Of a DNA stretch of 38,550 nt, positions 31,125 to 38,477 are shown one piece after another. Every line of letters begins with the position of its first letter. Positions within the stretch are counted from its first letter, which is position 1. The position numbers were made by a program, and so were the translations under genes. This DNA comes from Patescibacteria group bacterium. GTDB lineage: Bacteria; Patescibacteriota; Microgenomatia; UBA1400; JAHJAY01. The notes beneath the pieces are model-generated. The model ran no database searches. It worked only from the letters and a program-made list of their open reading frames with translations, and was not told the origin of the DNA. The stretch spans positions 1 through 38,550 of the forward strand of contig JAHJAY010000011.1 in the NCBI GenBank assembly GCA_018813815.1, given 5' to 3'.

Positions 31125-31406
31125 TTAGACTTCCAAACTCATCGCATAGTTTTGTAGAAGAGTACTATACATTAAACTTTCTTCTGCTTTTAATAAAGAA
31201 TTATTTGCTTTCAACAAATCATTTTCTAAATTATTAAGAATTTGCCGTACATAGGGTTTTTGCTTGGTCTTACTTAGTTGTTTTAACCACTGACTGGCTT
31301 CTTGGGAAAACCGGTCGGCCGTTGCATAAGAACCCCTTTGGATACTATTGGTTATTCTATTAAGGTCGCTAGCTAAAGAAAACAGAATCAATTTGCTATT
31401 TTTCAT
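31125..31406 (-). CDS. small helical protein, unknown function
   Basis: 93 residues predicted to be all-helical (LILFSLASDLNRITNSIQRG, QEASQWLKQLSK, VRQILNNLENDLLKANNSLL, KAEESLMYSTLLQNYAMSLE). No membrane helix or catalytic motif. It overlaps the preceding DUF5674-like gene by ATGA and ends one base before secA, so it is in the secA operon. It resembles the short four-helix proteins that often accompany HEPN or chaperone-like functions, but I cannot assign it. Confidence 0.6.
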   Translation of the reverse strand: MKNSKLILFSLASDLNRITNSIQRGSYATADRFSQEASQWLKQLSKTKQKPYVRQILNNLENDLLKANNSLLKAEESLMYSTLLQNYAMSLEV

Positions 31407-31741
31407 AAAATTTCTTTAAAAAAATGTTTTGTCAATTTCTCATATTCTACTTGAATCTTTGGATCCTGAATAACATTAGTTCGATTATTGTCTCGAGGGC
31501 GAATATTAATTATCGCATTAAAATCAATTGTCTTTGTTTGCAAATCAACCCCACCGCCCCAGATATTAATTTGATCCGACTCTTGACTAATTAAAATTTG
31601 CTCACCTTCAAAATGAAGCTTCATGCCCGCTGAACAAATTTTTTTCTTTATATCAATAACTGTTTTGATATAAAGACCAAATTCTTCTTTGAGTTTTTTG
31701 ATTTCCTCTAAAGAGTAGGGTTTTATGGTAGTAATAATCAT
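31403..31741 (-). CDS. DUF5674-like protein
   Basis: 112 residues. The pattern EEFGLYIKTVIDIKKKICSAGMKLHFEGEQILI then INIWGGGVDLQTKTIDFNAIINIRPRDNN matches the DUF5674 family as I recall it: a beta-rich small protein with a conserved GxxLHxDxExxL and WGxxxD core. Function unknown; members are frequent in CPR and cyanobacterial genomes near toxin-antitoxin loci. Here it is first of a three-gene run into secA. Confidence 0.65.
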   Translation of the reverse strand: MIITTIKPYSLEEIKKLKEEFGLYIKTVIDIKKKICSAGMKLHFEGEQILISQESDQINIWGGGVDLQTKTIDFNAIINIRPRDNNRTNVIQDPKIQVEYEKLTKHFFKEIL

Positions 31742-31795
31742 ATTTCTAATTGTAACTTTTTAGGAAGAAAACTGCTAGAGGCGGCAGAAAACAAA

Positions 31796-32089
31796 CTAAA
31801 GCGCTGGCTTGAATCTAATTTCCAGTCTTTTACCTAAAGCCTGAGCAAAACGGTTAAGAAAAGTAAGCGAGGGGGTAATCTTTCCACTTTCAACGCGTGA
31901 AATATTAGATTGTTTTGTTTTGAGCTTGTTGGCTAATTCCTTTTGAGTCAAACCACTCTCTAGTCGAGCCTTAATCATAGCGCTAATCGCTTCGTACTTA
32001 GGCCGAAGTTTCTCATATTCTCTTTTGAATTCAGGGTTAGAAAGAAATTCTGCTTTAACTTCTTTCCATTCTCTAAATTTTCTTCTCAT
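31796..32089 (-). CDS. HigA-like XRE-family antitoxin
   Basis: 97 residues: an N-terminal helical arm (WKEVKAEFLSNPEFKREYEKL), then an XRE helix-turn-helix (SGLTQKELANKLKTKQSNIS, RVESGKITPSLTFLNRFAQA) and a C-terminal strand KRLEIRFKPAL. Such proteins are the antitoxins of HigBA pairs and repress their own promoter. It has an AGGAGGAG ribosome-binding site that overlaps the stop of the upstream small ORF. The palindromic operator at 32220-32245 is its likely target. Confidence 0.85.
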   Translation of the reverse strand: MRRKFREWKEVKAEFLSNPEFKREYEKLRPKYEAISAMIKARLESGLTQKELANKLKTKQSNISRVESGKITPSLTFLNRFAQALGKRLEIRFKPAL

Positions 32090-32098
32090 GCTCTCCTC

Positions 32099-32206
32099 CT
32101 ATTTTAAAAAACTTAGATATTCTTTCAATCGTTTTTGTACCAACTTAATTTCTTTTTTGGGTGTCTTTTGTATTGTTCTGTAAAAAATAACTGTAAATTT
32201 GGGCAT
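32099..32206 (-). CDS. short HigB/RelE-like toxin ORF (35 residues)
   Basis: A 35-codon ORF starting M-P-K-F-T-V-I-F-Y-R-T-I-Q-K-T-P-K-K. The beginning looks like the first strand and turn of HigB/RelE toxins (VIFYRT...G..P), but the rest of a 100-residue toxin is missing: it stops after KRLKEYLSFLK, four bases before the antitoxin's ribosome-binding site. It sits between operator and antitoxin, where the toxin belongs. It is most likely a deleted toxin that left antitoxin and operator; a functional microprotein is the alternative. Confidence 0.5.
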   Translation of the reverse strand: MPKFTVIFYRTIQKTPKKEIKLVQKRLKEYLSFLK

Positions 32207-32219
32207 TTGTGCAATTTCT

Positions 32220-32248
32220 ACAATATATCACTTTTGATATATTGTCAA
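32220..32248 (-). promoter_or_regulatory. HigBA-type promoter/operator
   Basis: A perfect inverted repeat with 11-base arms ACAATATATCA (32220-32230) and TGATATATTGT (32235-32245) and a four-base centre. TTGACA (32243-32248) is the -35; the -10 lies within the dyad (TATATT or TATTGT). Repressor binding would cover both promoter elements. The stop of the SpeE-like gene overlaps the -35. Confidence 0.7.
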
Positions 32249-32904
32249 GGGCGGCAGTGAATCATCAAATTGCTGAAGACACGCTGGAGAGTAATCCGGG
32301 GAAACACTTTTTCCAACCGGCGAATAAATTCCTCAGCCTCTTTTTTCTTAGAACCGTAAAAAAGGTGGTTAAAGATAACCAAGCCGTTTTTGTCAATCGC
32401 GCGTTTAATGGCAGTGAGAAATTTTCTACTTTTAACGTCAGTTGGTATCTGATCACCGAGGTAGAGGTCAACAATAATTAGGTTGTAGAGTGTAGGTTGT
32501 AGGGCGTAGTCCTTTACGAATTTAATAGCGTCGCTAGTAATAATTTTAAGGTTAGAGATTTGGCCCAAATCAAAATATTTTTTAGCCAACTTAACCATGA
32601 GCGGGTCGATTTCTATGCCTGTGATTTTAACTTGCGGCCATTTTTGTAAAATTAATTTAACTACAGTTCCCCCTCCCAACCCCAGAATTAAAACATTTTG
32701 AGCTTTGTCTGCCTTCGGGAGATCTACCGTAGGTAGAGGTATTTGAACATTTTTCAACCCTTTTTTCCAAATCTGAGTTAGTACTCCGCCTGACTGCAAT
32801 AAGCCGCCAACTTCAATCCTCACTGAACCAAGCTGGTGAACTACCTGAATCCGGCCATTAATCGGTGAAACAATTTCCTCAAGTAATTGTTTCTTTATCC
32901 ACAT
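32245..32904 (-). CDS. spermidine synthase-like methyltransferase-fold protein
   Basis: 219 residues from the ATG at 32902-32904 (M-W-I-K-K-Q-L-L-E-E-I); a longer frame to 32970 is inside serS. It has the spermidine-synthase-like Rossmann core: VLILGLGGGTVVKLILQKWP (SAM/dcSAM loop), ITGIEIDPLMVKLAKKYFDL (acidic ligand), IITSDAIKF and YNLIIVDLYLGDQIP. The N-terminal tetramerisation strands are short. It may make a polyamine or be a fused methyltransferase-like regulator; without Tyr/Asp substrate-site checks this stays open. It overlaps the serS end by 26 bases. Confidence 0.8.
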   Translation of the reverse strand: MWIKKQLLEEIVSPINGRIQVVHQLGSVRIEVGGLLQSGGVLTQIWKKGLKNVQIPLPTVDLPKADKAQNVLILGLGGGTVVKLILQKWPQVKITGIEIDPLMVKLAKKYFDLGQISNLKIITSDAIKFVKDYALQPTLYNLIIVDLYLGDQIPTDVKSRKFLTAIKRAIDKNGLVIFNHLFYGSKKKEAEEFIRRLEKVFPRITLQRVFSNLMIHCRP

Positions 32905-34129
32905 AGGCCTGCAAGATTTTGGGAACCTGAATTGAACCATCTGCTTGTTGATAATTTTCCAGAATGGCAATCAATAAACGCTCGGCAAAATAAGTGCCGT
33001 TTAAAGTATGAACAAAATCAGTAGCATTATTTTTCTGGCGGTATTTTATATTCAAGCGCCGAGCCTGAAAATCAGTACAACTACTGGCTGAGTGGGTTTC
33101 GCGATATTTGTTTTGCGAAGGCAGCCAACATTCAATATCATACTTACGCGCCGCCGGTAAACCTAAATCACCGGAGCACATTTTAATTACTTGATAGGGT
33201 AAATTGAGAGATTGAACCAGCTTTTCTTCTAAAGCTAAAAGCCACTCGTGCTCTTGGTCAGAATTTTGCGGTCGGATAAAAACAAACATTTCCATTTTAT
33301 TGAATTGGTGAACCCGTAAGAGTCCGCGGGTATCTTTGCCATAACTGCCGGCTTCCCGACGAAAACAAGTAGAAAAAGCTATATACCTTTTGGGTAAATC
33401 ATTTTCATTAAACAACTCATCGCCGTGCATCGGACCAATTGATTGCTCTGAAGTGCCGACAAGGTATAAATCATCTGCTTCTAAAAAATAGCTTTCCGCT
33501 TGGCCGCCGTGTTCCAAATAACCCATGGCCTGCATAGCCTTGCTTTTAATCATCACCGGCGGAATAACCGGTACAAAGCCTTGTTTTAATAAATTAGTAA
33601 AACCCAGTTGGATCAAAGCCATTTCCAAAAGCACAGCTTCATTTTTCCAATAACCAAAACGCGTTCCGGAAACTTTAGCGGCTCGCTTGACATCAATCAA
33701 ATCCAAAGCCTCACCTAACTCCAAATGGTCTTTAGGTTTAAATTTAAAATTGGGTTTTTCCCCCCAAGTTTTAATTACTTGATTGGCTGACTCATCTTTA
33801 GCAATGGCAACATCCTCAGCCGGCGGATTGGGAATTTGTTGAAGCAATTCAATAAAATCTTTTTCGTCTTTAGCTAATCGGGGCTCAAGCGCTTTAAGCT
33901 CATCTTTAAGGGTTGTCGCTTGGCTAATTAAACTTTTATCCTGATTAGTCTTAAGTTTAGCGGTGATTTCATTGTGCTGGGCGCGAAGCTGTTCAACTTT
34001 TCCTAACAGTTCCCGCCGCTCTTTATCTGACTGAAGCAGTTGATCAACCAATTTTGGCTCAACATTTTTGGCCTGACAAGCTGTTTTAAACTTTTCCGGA
34101 TCTTGGCGAAGCTGATTAATATCAATCAT
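32879..34129 (-). CDS. serS: seryl-tRNA synthetase
   Basis: A 416-residue class II SerRS that charges tRNA-Ser. N-terminal coiled-coil arm at about 30-105 (KERRELLGKVEQLRAQHNEI to RLAKDEKDFIELLQQIPNPP). Core motifs: motif 1 near LGFTNLLKQGFVPVIPPVM, TSEQSIGPMHGDELF, motif 2 RYIAFSTCFRREAGSYGKDT, then VHQFNKMEMFVF, KYDIECWLPSQNKYRETHSAS and motif 3 HTLNGTYFAERLLIAILENY. TAAAAT (34136-34141) is six bases before the ATG, although serS also follows the HD gene by only 20 bases, so an internal leaderless promoter is possible. Confidence 0.98.
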   Translation of the reverse strand: MIDINQLRQDPEKFKTACQAKNVEPKLVDQLLQSDKERRELLGKVEQLRAQHNEITAKLKTNQDKSLISQATTLKDELKALEPRLAKDEKDFIELLQQIPNPPAEDVAIAKDESANQVIKTWGEKPNFKFKPKDHLELGEALDLIDVKRAAKVSGTRFGYWKNEAVLLEMALIQLGFTNLLKQGFVPVIPPVMIKSKAMQAMGYLEHGGQAESYFLEADDLYLVGTSEQSIGPMHGDELFNENDLPKRYIAFSTCFRREAGSYGKDTRGLLRVHQFNKMEMFVFIRPQNSDQEHEWLLALEEKLVQSLNLPYQVIKMCSGDLGLPAARKYDIECWLPSQNKYRETHSASSCTDFQARRLNIKYRQKNNATDFVHTLNGTYFAERLLIAILENYQQADGSIQVPKILQAYVDKETIT

Positions 34130-34149
34130 GGTTTAATTTTAACACACTT

Positions 34150-34713
34150 TTAGAGCCCTAATTCATCACTAATCGCCTGCATTGCCTGAAGACTCAGCTC
34201 AACAAAATCCCGCAAAGGAATACCAAGCTTTTCTTCACACATAGCAATATGCTCCCTTCGGGTTCCCCGAGCAAAAGCGTTGTCTTTAAATTTTTTCATT
34301 ACTGACTTAACCTTCATTGAAGCCAGATTTTTATCCGGCCGGACTAAGGCTGTGGCAACAATTAAGCCAGTTAAAGTATCACTGCAAAACAATGACCAAT
34401 CCATTTTACTCTCAGGCTTAAATTGGCTCTCGTAATTATGAGATGCCATGCAATGCTTAACCGACTCGGGAATTTCATAGCCTTTTTCTTCTAAAAGCTG
34501 ACTAACAATAATTCCCTGCTCTTCAGCTGAAACCTCCGAGGTATAGTCAGCATCATGCAGTAAACCGGCCAAGGCCCATTCTTCTTCCTTTTCCGGATCA
34601 AAACGCTTAGCCAGAATTCGCATAACTGCTTCAGTCGCATACATATGTTTTCTAATATTCTCATTAGCAATCTGCTGATGCATAAAAACTAATGCCTCAT
34701 CTCGGCTAATCAT
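34150..34713 (-). CDS. HD-domain phosphohydrolase
   Basis: 187 residues of the HD superfamily. The metal-site residues are in EEEWALAGLLHDADYTSEVS (HD) with an upstream His in ENIRKHMYATEAVM and downstream HCMASHNY. It lacks a GYP or other output domain, so it is a plain small hydrolase of nucleotides or phosphorylated metabolites. DWSLFCSDTLTGLIVATALV supplies the last conserved Asp. It is between maf-like and serS in a tight same-strand run. Confidence 0.85.
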   Translation of the reverse strand: MISRDEALVFMHQQIANENIRKHMYATEAVMRILAKRFDPEKEEEWALAGLLHDADYTSEVSAEEQGIIVSQLLEEKGYEIPESVKHCMASHNYESQFKPESKMDWSLFCSDTLTGLIVATALVRPDKNLASMKVKSVMKKFKDNAFARGTRREHIAMCEEKLGIPLRDFVELSLQAMQAISDELGL

Positions 34714-34722
34714 GTTGTCTCC

Positions 34723-35295
34723 TTATAAAATAAGTTTATATTTTTGCAGAATCGGTATCAACTGCTCTAGGGGTAAACCAAAAGCCAAGCCGGTAAAAGA
34801 ACCTTCAGTTTTCTTAATAAATTTAGCAGTTTTGGAGTTAATCGGTGAATAAGCCGCTGCCCAAGTCAAAACCGGCTCAGTAACCACACAATCTTTAATT
34901 TCTCCCCGGCTTAACTTACGAAACCACACTCGGGTTAGAGCTGAATTTTTAAACACTTCTTTGCTTTGAGTATTAATAACACATAAAGCCGTCACATTAT
35001 AAACCGCTTTACCCGAAAGCCAGCGAAGCATCTTGGCCGCTTCTTTCAAAGATTGAGGTTTTTCCAGAATTTTGCGGCGGCGGAAAGTAAAAGTATCAGC
35101 CGCCACAATCAAGCCTTGATTGTTCTCAGCTACTTTTTGGGCTTTTAAAAAAGCTATTTGCTCTGCCCGTTTAACCGGATTGGCTTCTTTAACTAAAGAT
35201 TCGTCAACCTGACTGGGAATAATCTCAAAATCAATGCCAACCATTTTTAAAACGGCTTGACGGTTTTTTGATTCGGATGCCAAAATAATATTCAT
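34723..35295 (-). CDS. Maf-like protein, active site divergent
   Basis: 190 residues with the Maf/ITPase-like fold: MNIILASESKNRQAVLKMVG, EQIAFLKAQKVAE, VAADTFTFRRRKILEKPQSL, AAKMLRWLSGKAVYNVTALC and FTGLAFGLPLEQLIPIL are all in family order. The canonical SPRR is SKNR, and the block normally reading DKAGAYGIQG is LTWAAAYSPINS, so the key Asp/Lys and Gln are missing. Maf proteins hydrolyse non-canonical or normal nucleotides; this one may have changed specificity or be inactive. Confidence 0.8.
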   Translation of the reverse strand: MNIILASESKNRQAVLKMVGIDFEIIPSQVDESLVKEANPVKRAEQIAFLKAQKVAENNQGLIVAADTFTFRRRKILEKPQSLKEAAKMLRWLSGKAVYNVTALCVINTQSKEVFKNSALTRVWFRKLSRGEIKDCVVTEPVLTWAAAYSPINSKTAKFIKKTEGSFTGLAFGLPLEQLIPILQKYKLIL

Positions 35296-35307
35296 ATTTC
35301 TATATTT

Positions 35308-36084
35308 CTAAAGCACATTCGGCACATCAATAAATTCAACTTCCAGCTTATCTTTAAAATACTGCTTAATAACTTTACCTAATTCCTGAACGCCAAAAAC
35401 TTCAGTGGCATAATGGCCGCCGGAAAAATAGTTAATGCCGATTTCTTGAAACACGGCCGGCCGGGATTCCCGAACTTCCCCGGTGATATATAACTCAACG
35501 CCTTTGGCTAAAAACTCCTGTATTGGTTTTTCATAGGGCACGCCGCCGCCGGATACCACGGCCAAGCGCTTGACTTTAGCCGGACCGCCAAAAACAGCAA
35601 AAACATCATTATTAAAAATCTGAGAGCACTTCCGGCTCAAAACTTTAACATCTTGCGGCTCGGGCAGTTCGGCCAACCAGCCAAAATCACCAAAGATCGG
35701 CTCAATTAACCGACCGCCGAGTTTTTGTATAATCACAGCGTTATTGCCAATTTTAGAATGATTATCAAGCACAAAATGATAGCCGGCTAAAGTTAAATCA
35801 TTTTCCAGTAAAATTTTCAGCCGCTTTTTCCAGGAATTATTTAAATAAACCACATCCGTAAACTTCAACCCATGATGGACAATAATAAAATCAGCGCCGG
35901 CTTTAAACGCTTCATTAAGAAAATCAACACTCAGGCTGACACCTAAAATTAATTTATTAACTTTATCTTTACCCTGAAGTTGAATACCATTAGCCATGGT
36001 CGGATCAATCCGCTCGGCTTTTCCCAATAAAATCGAACCAAAATATTGGTTTAAGAATTTTGTGATTTCATCGCGTTTAACCAT
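35308..36084 (-). CDS. NIF3-like dinuclear metal centre protein
   Basis: 258 residues of the NIF3/YbgI/YqfO family. Metal-ligand blocks: KAGADFIIVHHGLKF (His pair), LAGYHFVLDNHSKIGNN (His/Asp), and SGGHYATEVFGVQELGKVI (His/Glu) near the C-terminus; VSGGGVPYEKPIQEFLAKGV and LYITGEVRESRPA lie between. The usual central YqfO insert is absent. The family may act as a GTP cyclohydrolase-like metal enzyme or regulator; function is unsettled. It starts two bases after lysS. Confidence 0.93.
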   Translation of the reverse strand: MVKRDEITKFLNQYFGSILLGKAERIDPTMANGIQLQGKDKVNKLILGVSLSVDFLNEAFKAGADFIIVHHGLKFTDVVYLNNSWKKRLKILLENDLTLAGYHFVLDNHSKIGNNAVIIQKLGGRLIEPIFGDFGWLAELPEPQDVKVLSRKCSQIFNNDVFAVFGGPAKVKRLAVVSGGGVPYEKPIQEFLAKGVELYITGEVRESRPAVFQEIGINYFSGGHYATEVFGVQELGKVIKQYFKDKLEVEFIDVPNVL

Positions 36085-36086
36085 AA

Positions 36087-37763
36087 TTAAATTTCCTTTC
36101 TTACTTCCCTAAGTGCTTTAACAGAATCAAAGTTGGGATTAAGACGGCTAAGTTCTTTTCGCAGCGCCCGTGTTTCGGCAAGGACATCAAACTTCTTTCC
36201 GCCTGCAACTTTTTTGAGGCGCTGGATCATTGCCTTCCTGTCCTGATCCAACAACAACCAAGCGGCTTTAGGACCGTGGGTTTTACCAAGCAAGACTATA
36301 TAAATCGCCGTAAAAGCTTTTTGGGCAGGAAGATCAAGGCTTTTACTCGCATCATAAAGCGCCTGTTGAAATTCCTCTGGTTTGGACCAGTCTTTGGCCA
36401 AAAGCTGAGCCACTTTTAACAAATAATCTTTTTGCTTCTGGTTTAACTCGGCCACGGCTTGAGATAAAGTTTGGCTAACACTAAAAACCTCTTCTTTAGG
36501 CGCATGATCCCGCAGCCAAATCTCGGCATAATGAACTCGCTCTGCGAGAATTTTCTTCTCAGTAATAGTTAGACTTTTGCCTTTTTCAGTTTCAAAGTGT
36601 TGAGTTAAATTAACTTTAGGCATTTGTAAATACTGAGCCACTTCCCGAAAACGAGGGTAAAATGTTTTTTTAGGTGGAGGTTTTTTAACCTGGGACAACT
36701 CAAAAATCCGCCCCAAATCCGATTTTCGACCATAACGATAAAACTCAACCGCACAATGGTCATAAGTATCAAAAAGATCAGGAATGGTGTAGCTCCCCGG
36801 GTCAAAATCAATGGCTCGATTGTAACGCGGCCGAACCAGTAAAAACCGCAAAATTGCCGGCGGTAAAAGATTATACATTTCCCGGGCGCTGCTGCCTAAA
36901 CCCCTAGATGAACTCATTTTCCGGCCGCCAATTAATAAAAATTCATGGGAAAAATGAAACGGTACCGGATAATTAATTACTTGCCGGCAAATTGCTGAGG
37001 CAATATCATGAGAACCACCTTCAGTCATGTGATCTTTACCTGCACCCTCAATAGTAATGCCCACTGCCTGCCACTTGAGCGCCCACTCAATTTTCCAAGG
37101 AACTTTACCATTACCGTTAAAAGGTGAAATCTTACCCTCGTGACCACAACCCTGAGCCCACTTAACCAACGCGGGTAAACATTTAAAACTGACTTTCTCA
37201 CCATCCCAACCAGTTACTTTAGTAGTACCGATCTTGCCGCATTTAGGACAAATCACTTGAAGCGGATACCAATCAGCCGGCTTGGCACTGCCGGAGATTT
37301 TTTTGTAAAGCTGTCTGATTTTCGAAGCCGCGTCCAATACCTGCTTGATTCCCTGATTCATCTTGCCGGAGCGATAAAGATCCAAACCATAAATTATTTT
37401 TGGTTTGGCACCTAAAGCATTAACAATCTCAATAAAATCCTGAGCAAAATAATCAGCGTAAGATTTATAACCTGATTTAGGCGAAGGAATTGACCATAAA
37501 GGTTGCCCCATGTACTGTTGATACTTTTTTTTGTCCAAATAAATCGGCAAACCATCCATCGGATCCTGATTTTCAATTACATAAGATAAAGTAGCTGATT
37601 TGCCGGCATCTAAAAGGGCTTTGTAAATCAAATCATGGCTAATGATGCCGCGCAATGAGCCAACATGAATCCGGCCCGAAGGGGTTTTCATATCATCAGC
37701 CCAATAGGGTTGGTGTTTACCCGATTTAATTATTTGCTGTGCAAAATCGTCGGCCCAGTACAT
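36087..37763 (-). CDS. lysS: class I lysyl-tRNA synthetase
   Basis: 558 residues of the class I (archaeal/spirochete-type) LysRS, not the usual bacterial class II enzyme. The HIGH-like motif is in MKTPSGRIHVGSLRGIISHD and the KMSKS-like motif is GGRKMSSSRGLGSSA. The zinc-type Cys pair is QVICPKCGKIGT, followed by GCGHEG. ENQDPMDGLPIYL and AGKDHMTEGGSHDIAS are further class I signatures. TAGAAT (37771-37776) is seven bases before the ATG and follows the greA terminator. It heads a six-gene same-strand run. Confidence 0.97.
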   Translation of the reverse strand: MYWADDFAQQIIKSGKHQPYWADDMKTPSGRIHVGSLRGIISHDLIYKALLDAGKSATLSYVIENQDPMDGLPIYLDKKKYQQYMGQPLWSIPSPKSGYKSYADYFAQDFIEIVNALGAKPKIIYGLDLYRSGKMNQGIKQVLDAASKIRQLYKKISGSAKPADWYPLQVICPKCGKIGTTKVTGWDGEKVSFKCLPALVKWAQGCGHEGKISPFNGNGKVPWKIEWALKWQAVGITIEGAGKDHMTEGGSHDIASAICRQVINYPVPFHFSHEFLLIGGRKMSSSRGLGSSAREMYNLLPPAILRFLLVRPRYNRAIDFDPGSYTIPDLFDTYDHCAVEFYRYGRKSDLGRIFELSQVKKPPPKKTFYPRFREVAQYLQMPKVNLTQHFETEKGKSLTITEKKILAERVHYAEIWLRDHAPKEEVFSVSQTLSQAVAELNQKQKDYLLKVAQLLAKDWSKPEEFQQALYDASKSLDLPAQKAFTAIYIVLLGKTHGPKAAWLLLDQDRKAMIQRLKKVAGGKKFDVLAETRALRKELSRLNPNFDSVKALREVRKEI

Positions 37764-37776
37764 AATCTCTATTCTA

Positions 37777-37810
37777 ACAAAAAACCCAGCCCTTCGCGAA
37801 GGGCTGGGTT
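37777..37810 (-). terminator. Rho-independent terminator of greA
   Basis: In the minus sense: a 28-base perfect palindrome (37783-37810), arms AACCCAGCCCTTCG and CGAAGGGCTGGGTT, followed by a T-run. It separates greA from lysS; the lysS -10 begins right after it. Confidence 0.93.
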
Positions 37811-37831
37811 GGTTTAGTGTTCTTCCTGTTT

Positions 37832-38305
37832 TTAATTAACTTTTTGTATTATATATTTTGTCTTCCCACCCGGCGCTTCGACTTCAACTTGATCACCCTT
37901 CTTCTTGCCTAATAAAGCCTTGCCCATTGGAGAAGAAACAGAAATTTTAGCCTTCATTGGATCAGCTTCTAATTCGCCGACTAACGTATAAGTTTTGGCT
38001 GTGCCGTTAACTTTAACCACTATCTGATCTCCTAAAGCAACCTGGCCATTATTACTTTTCTTGTTGTTTTGAATTACCACTGCTTGATTAAGAGTGTTTT
38101 TAAGTTCAGTAATCCGATCTTCTGTAAAAGCTAATTCATCCCGGGCGCTAGCATATTCTGAATTCTCCGATAAATCCCCGAAATCCCGGGCTCGAGCCAC
38201 TCGCTTAATCAAAGCGGGCCGTTTTTCCTCCATTAGCTGAGCCAACTCTTTTTTCAGAGTCTCTAAACCTTCTTTAGTAATTTGCACTTTATTAATTTTA
38301 ATCAT
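37832..38305 (-). CDS. greA: transcription elongation factor GreA
   Basis: 157 residues. GreA binds the secondary channel of RNA polymerase and stimulates cleavage of backtracked RNA. The N-terminal coiled coil is intact: KEGLETLKKELAQLMEEKRP, IKRVARARDFGDLSENSEYA (acidic tip DLSENSEYASARDE) and ITELKNTLNQAVVI. The C-terminal domain has VALGDQIVVKV, GELEADPMKAKISVSSPMGK and ALLGKKKGDQVEVEAPGG. It has its own promoter and a terminator, so it is monocistronic. Confidence 0.98.
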   Translation of the reverse strand: MIKINKVQITKEGLETLKKELAQLMEEKRPALIKRVARARDFGDLSENSEYASARDELAFTEDRITELKNTLNQAVVIQNNKKSNNGQVALGDQIVVKVNGTAKTYTLVGELEADPMKAKISVSSPMGKALLGKKKGDQVEVEAPGGKTKYIIQKVN

Positions 38306-38409
38306 AGAATTCCCCCAATAAACCTGTCTTGGAAATTTGCCTGGTTTCTTTTACTTTTAATAACCCTAACCGGGAGTGAAGTCAAAAAGAAAACTTAAGC
38401 AATAGGAGA

Positions 38410-38437
38410 ATTTTATCAAATCTCCTTAGATTGTCAA
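38410..38437 (-). promoter_or_regulatory. greA promoter
   Basis: TTGACA (38432-38437), 16-base spacer, TAAAAT (38410-38415). It leaves a greA leader of about 95 bases. The -35 overlaps the tRNA promoter on the other strand. Confidence 0.7.
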
Positions 38438-38459
38438 GAACTGTTTCCTGGGGTAAAAT
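38431..38459 (+). promoter_or_regulatory. tRNA-Glu promoter
   Basis: TTGTCA (38431-38436), 17-base spacer, TAAAAT (38454-38459), 18 bases before the tRNA 5' end. Its -35 shares five bases with the greA -35. Confidence 0.65.
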
Positions 38460-38477
38460 TCAGCTGTAAATCTCTTT

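Noticed and set aside
31796-32089. HTH gene considered as a phage repressor
   Set aside because: No phage genes nearby; the operator, ribosome-binding site and toxin-like ORF fit a HigBA locus.
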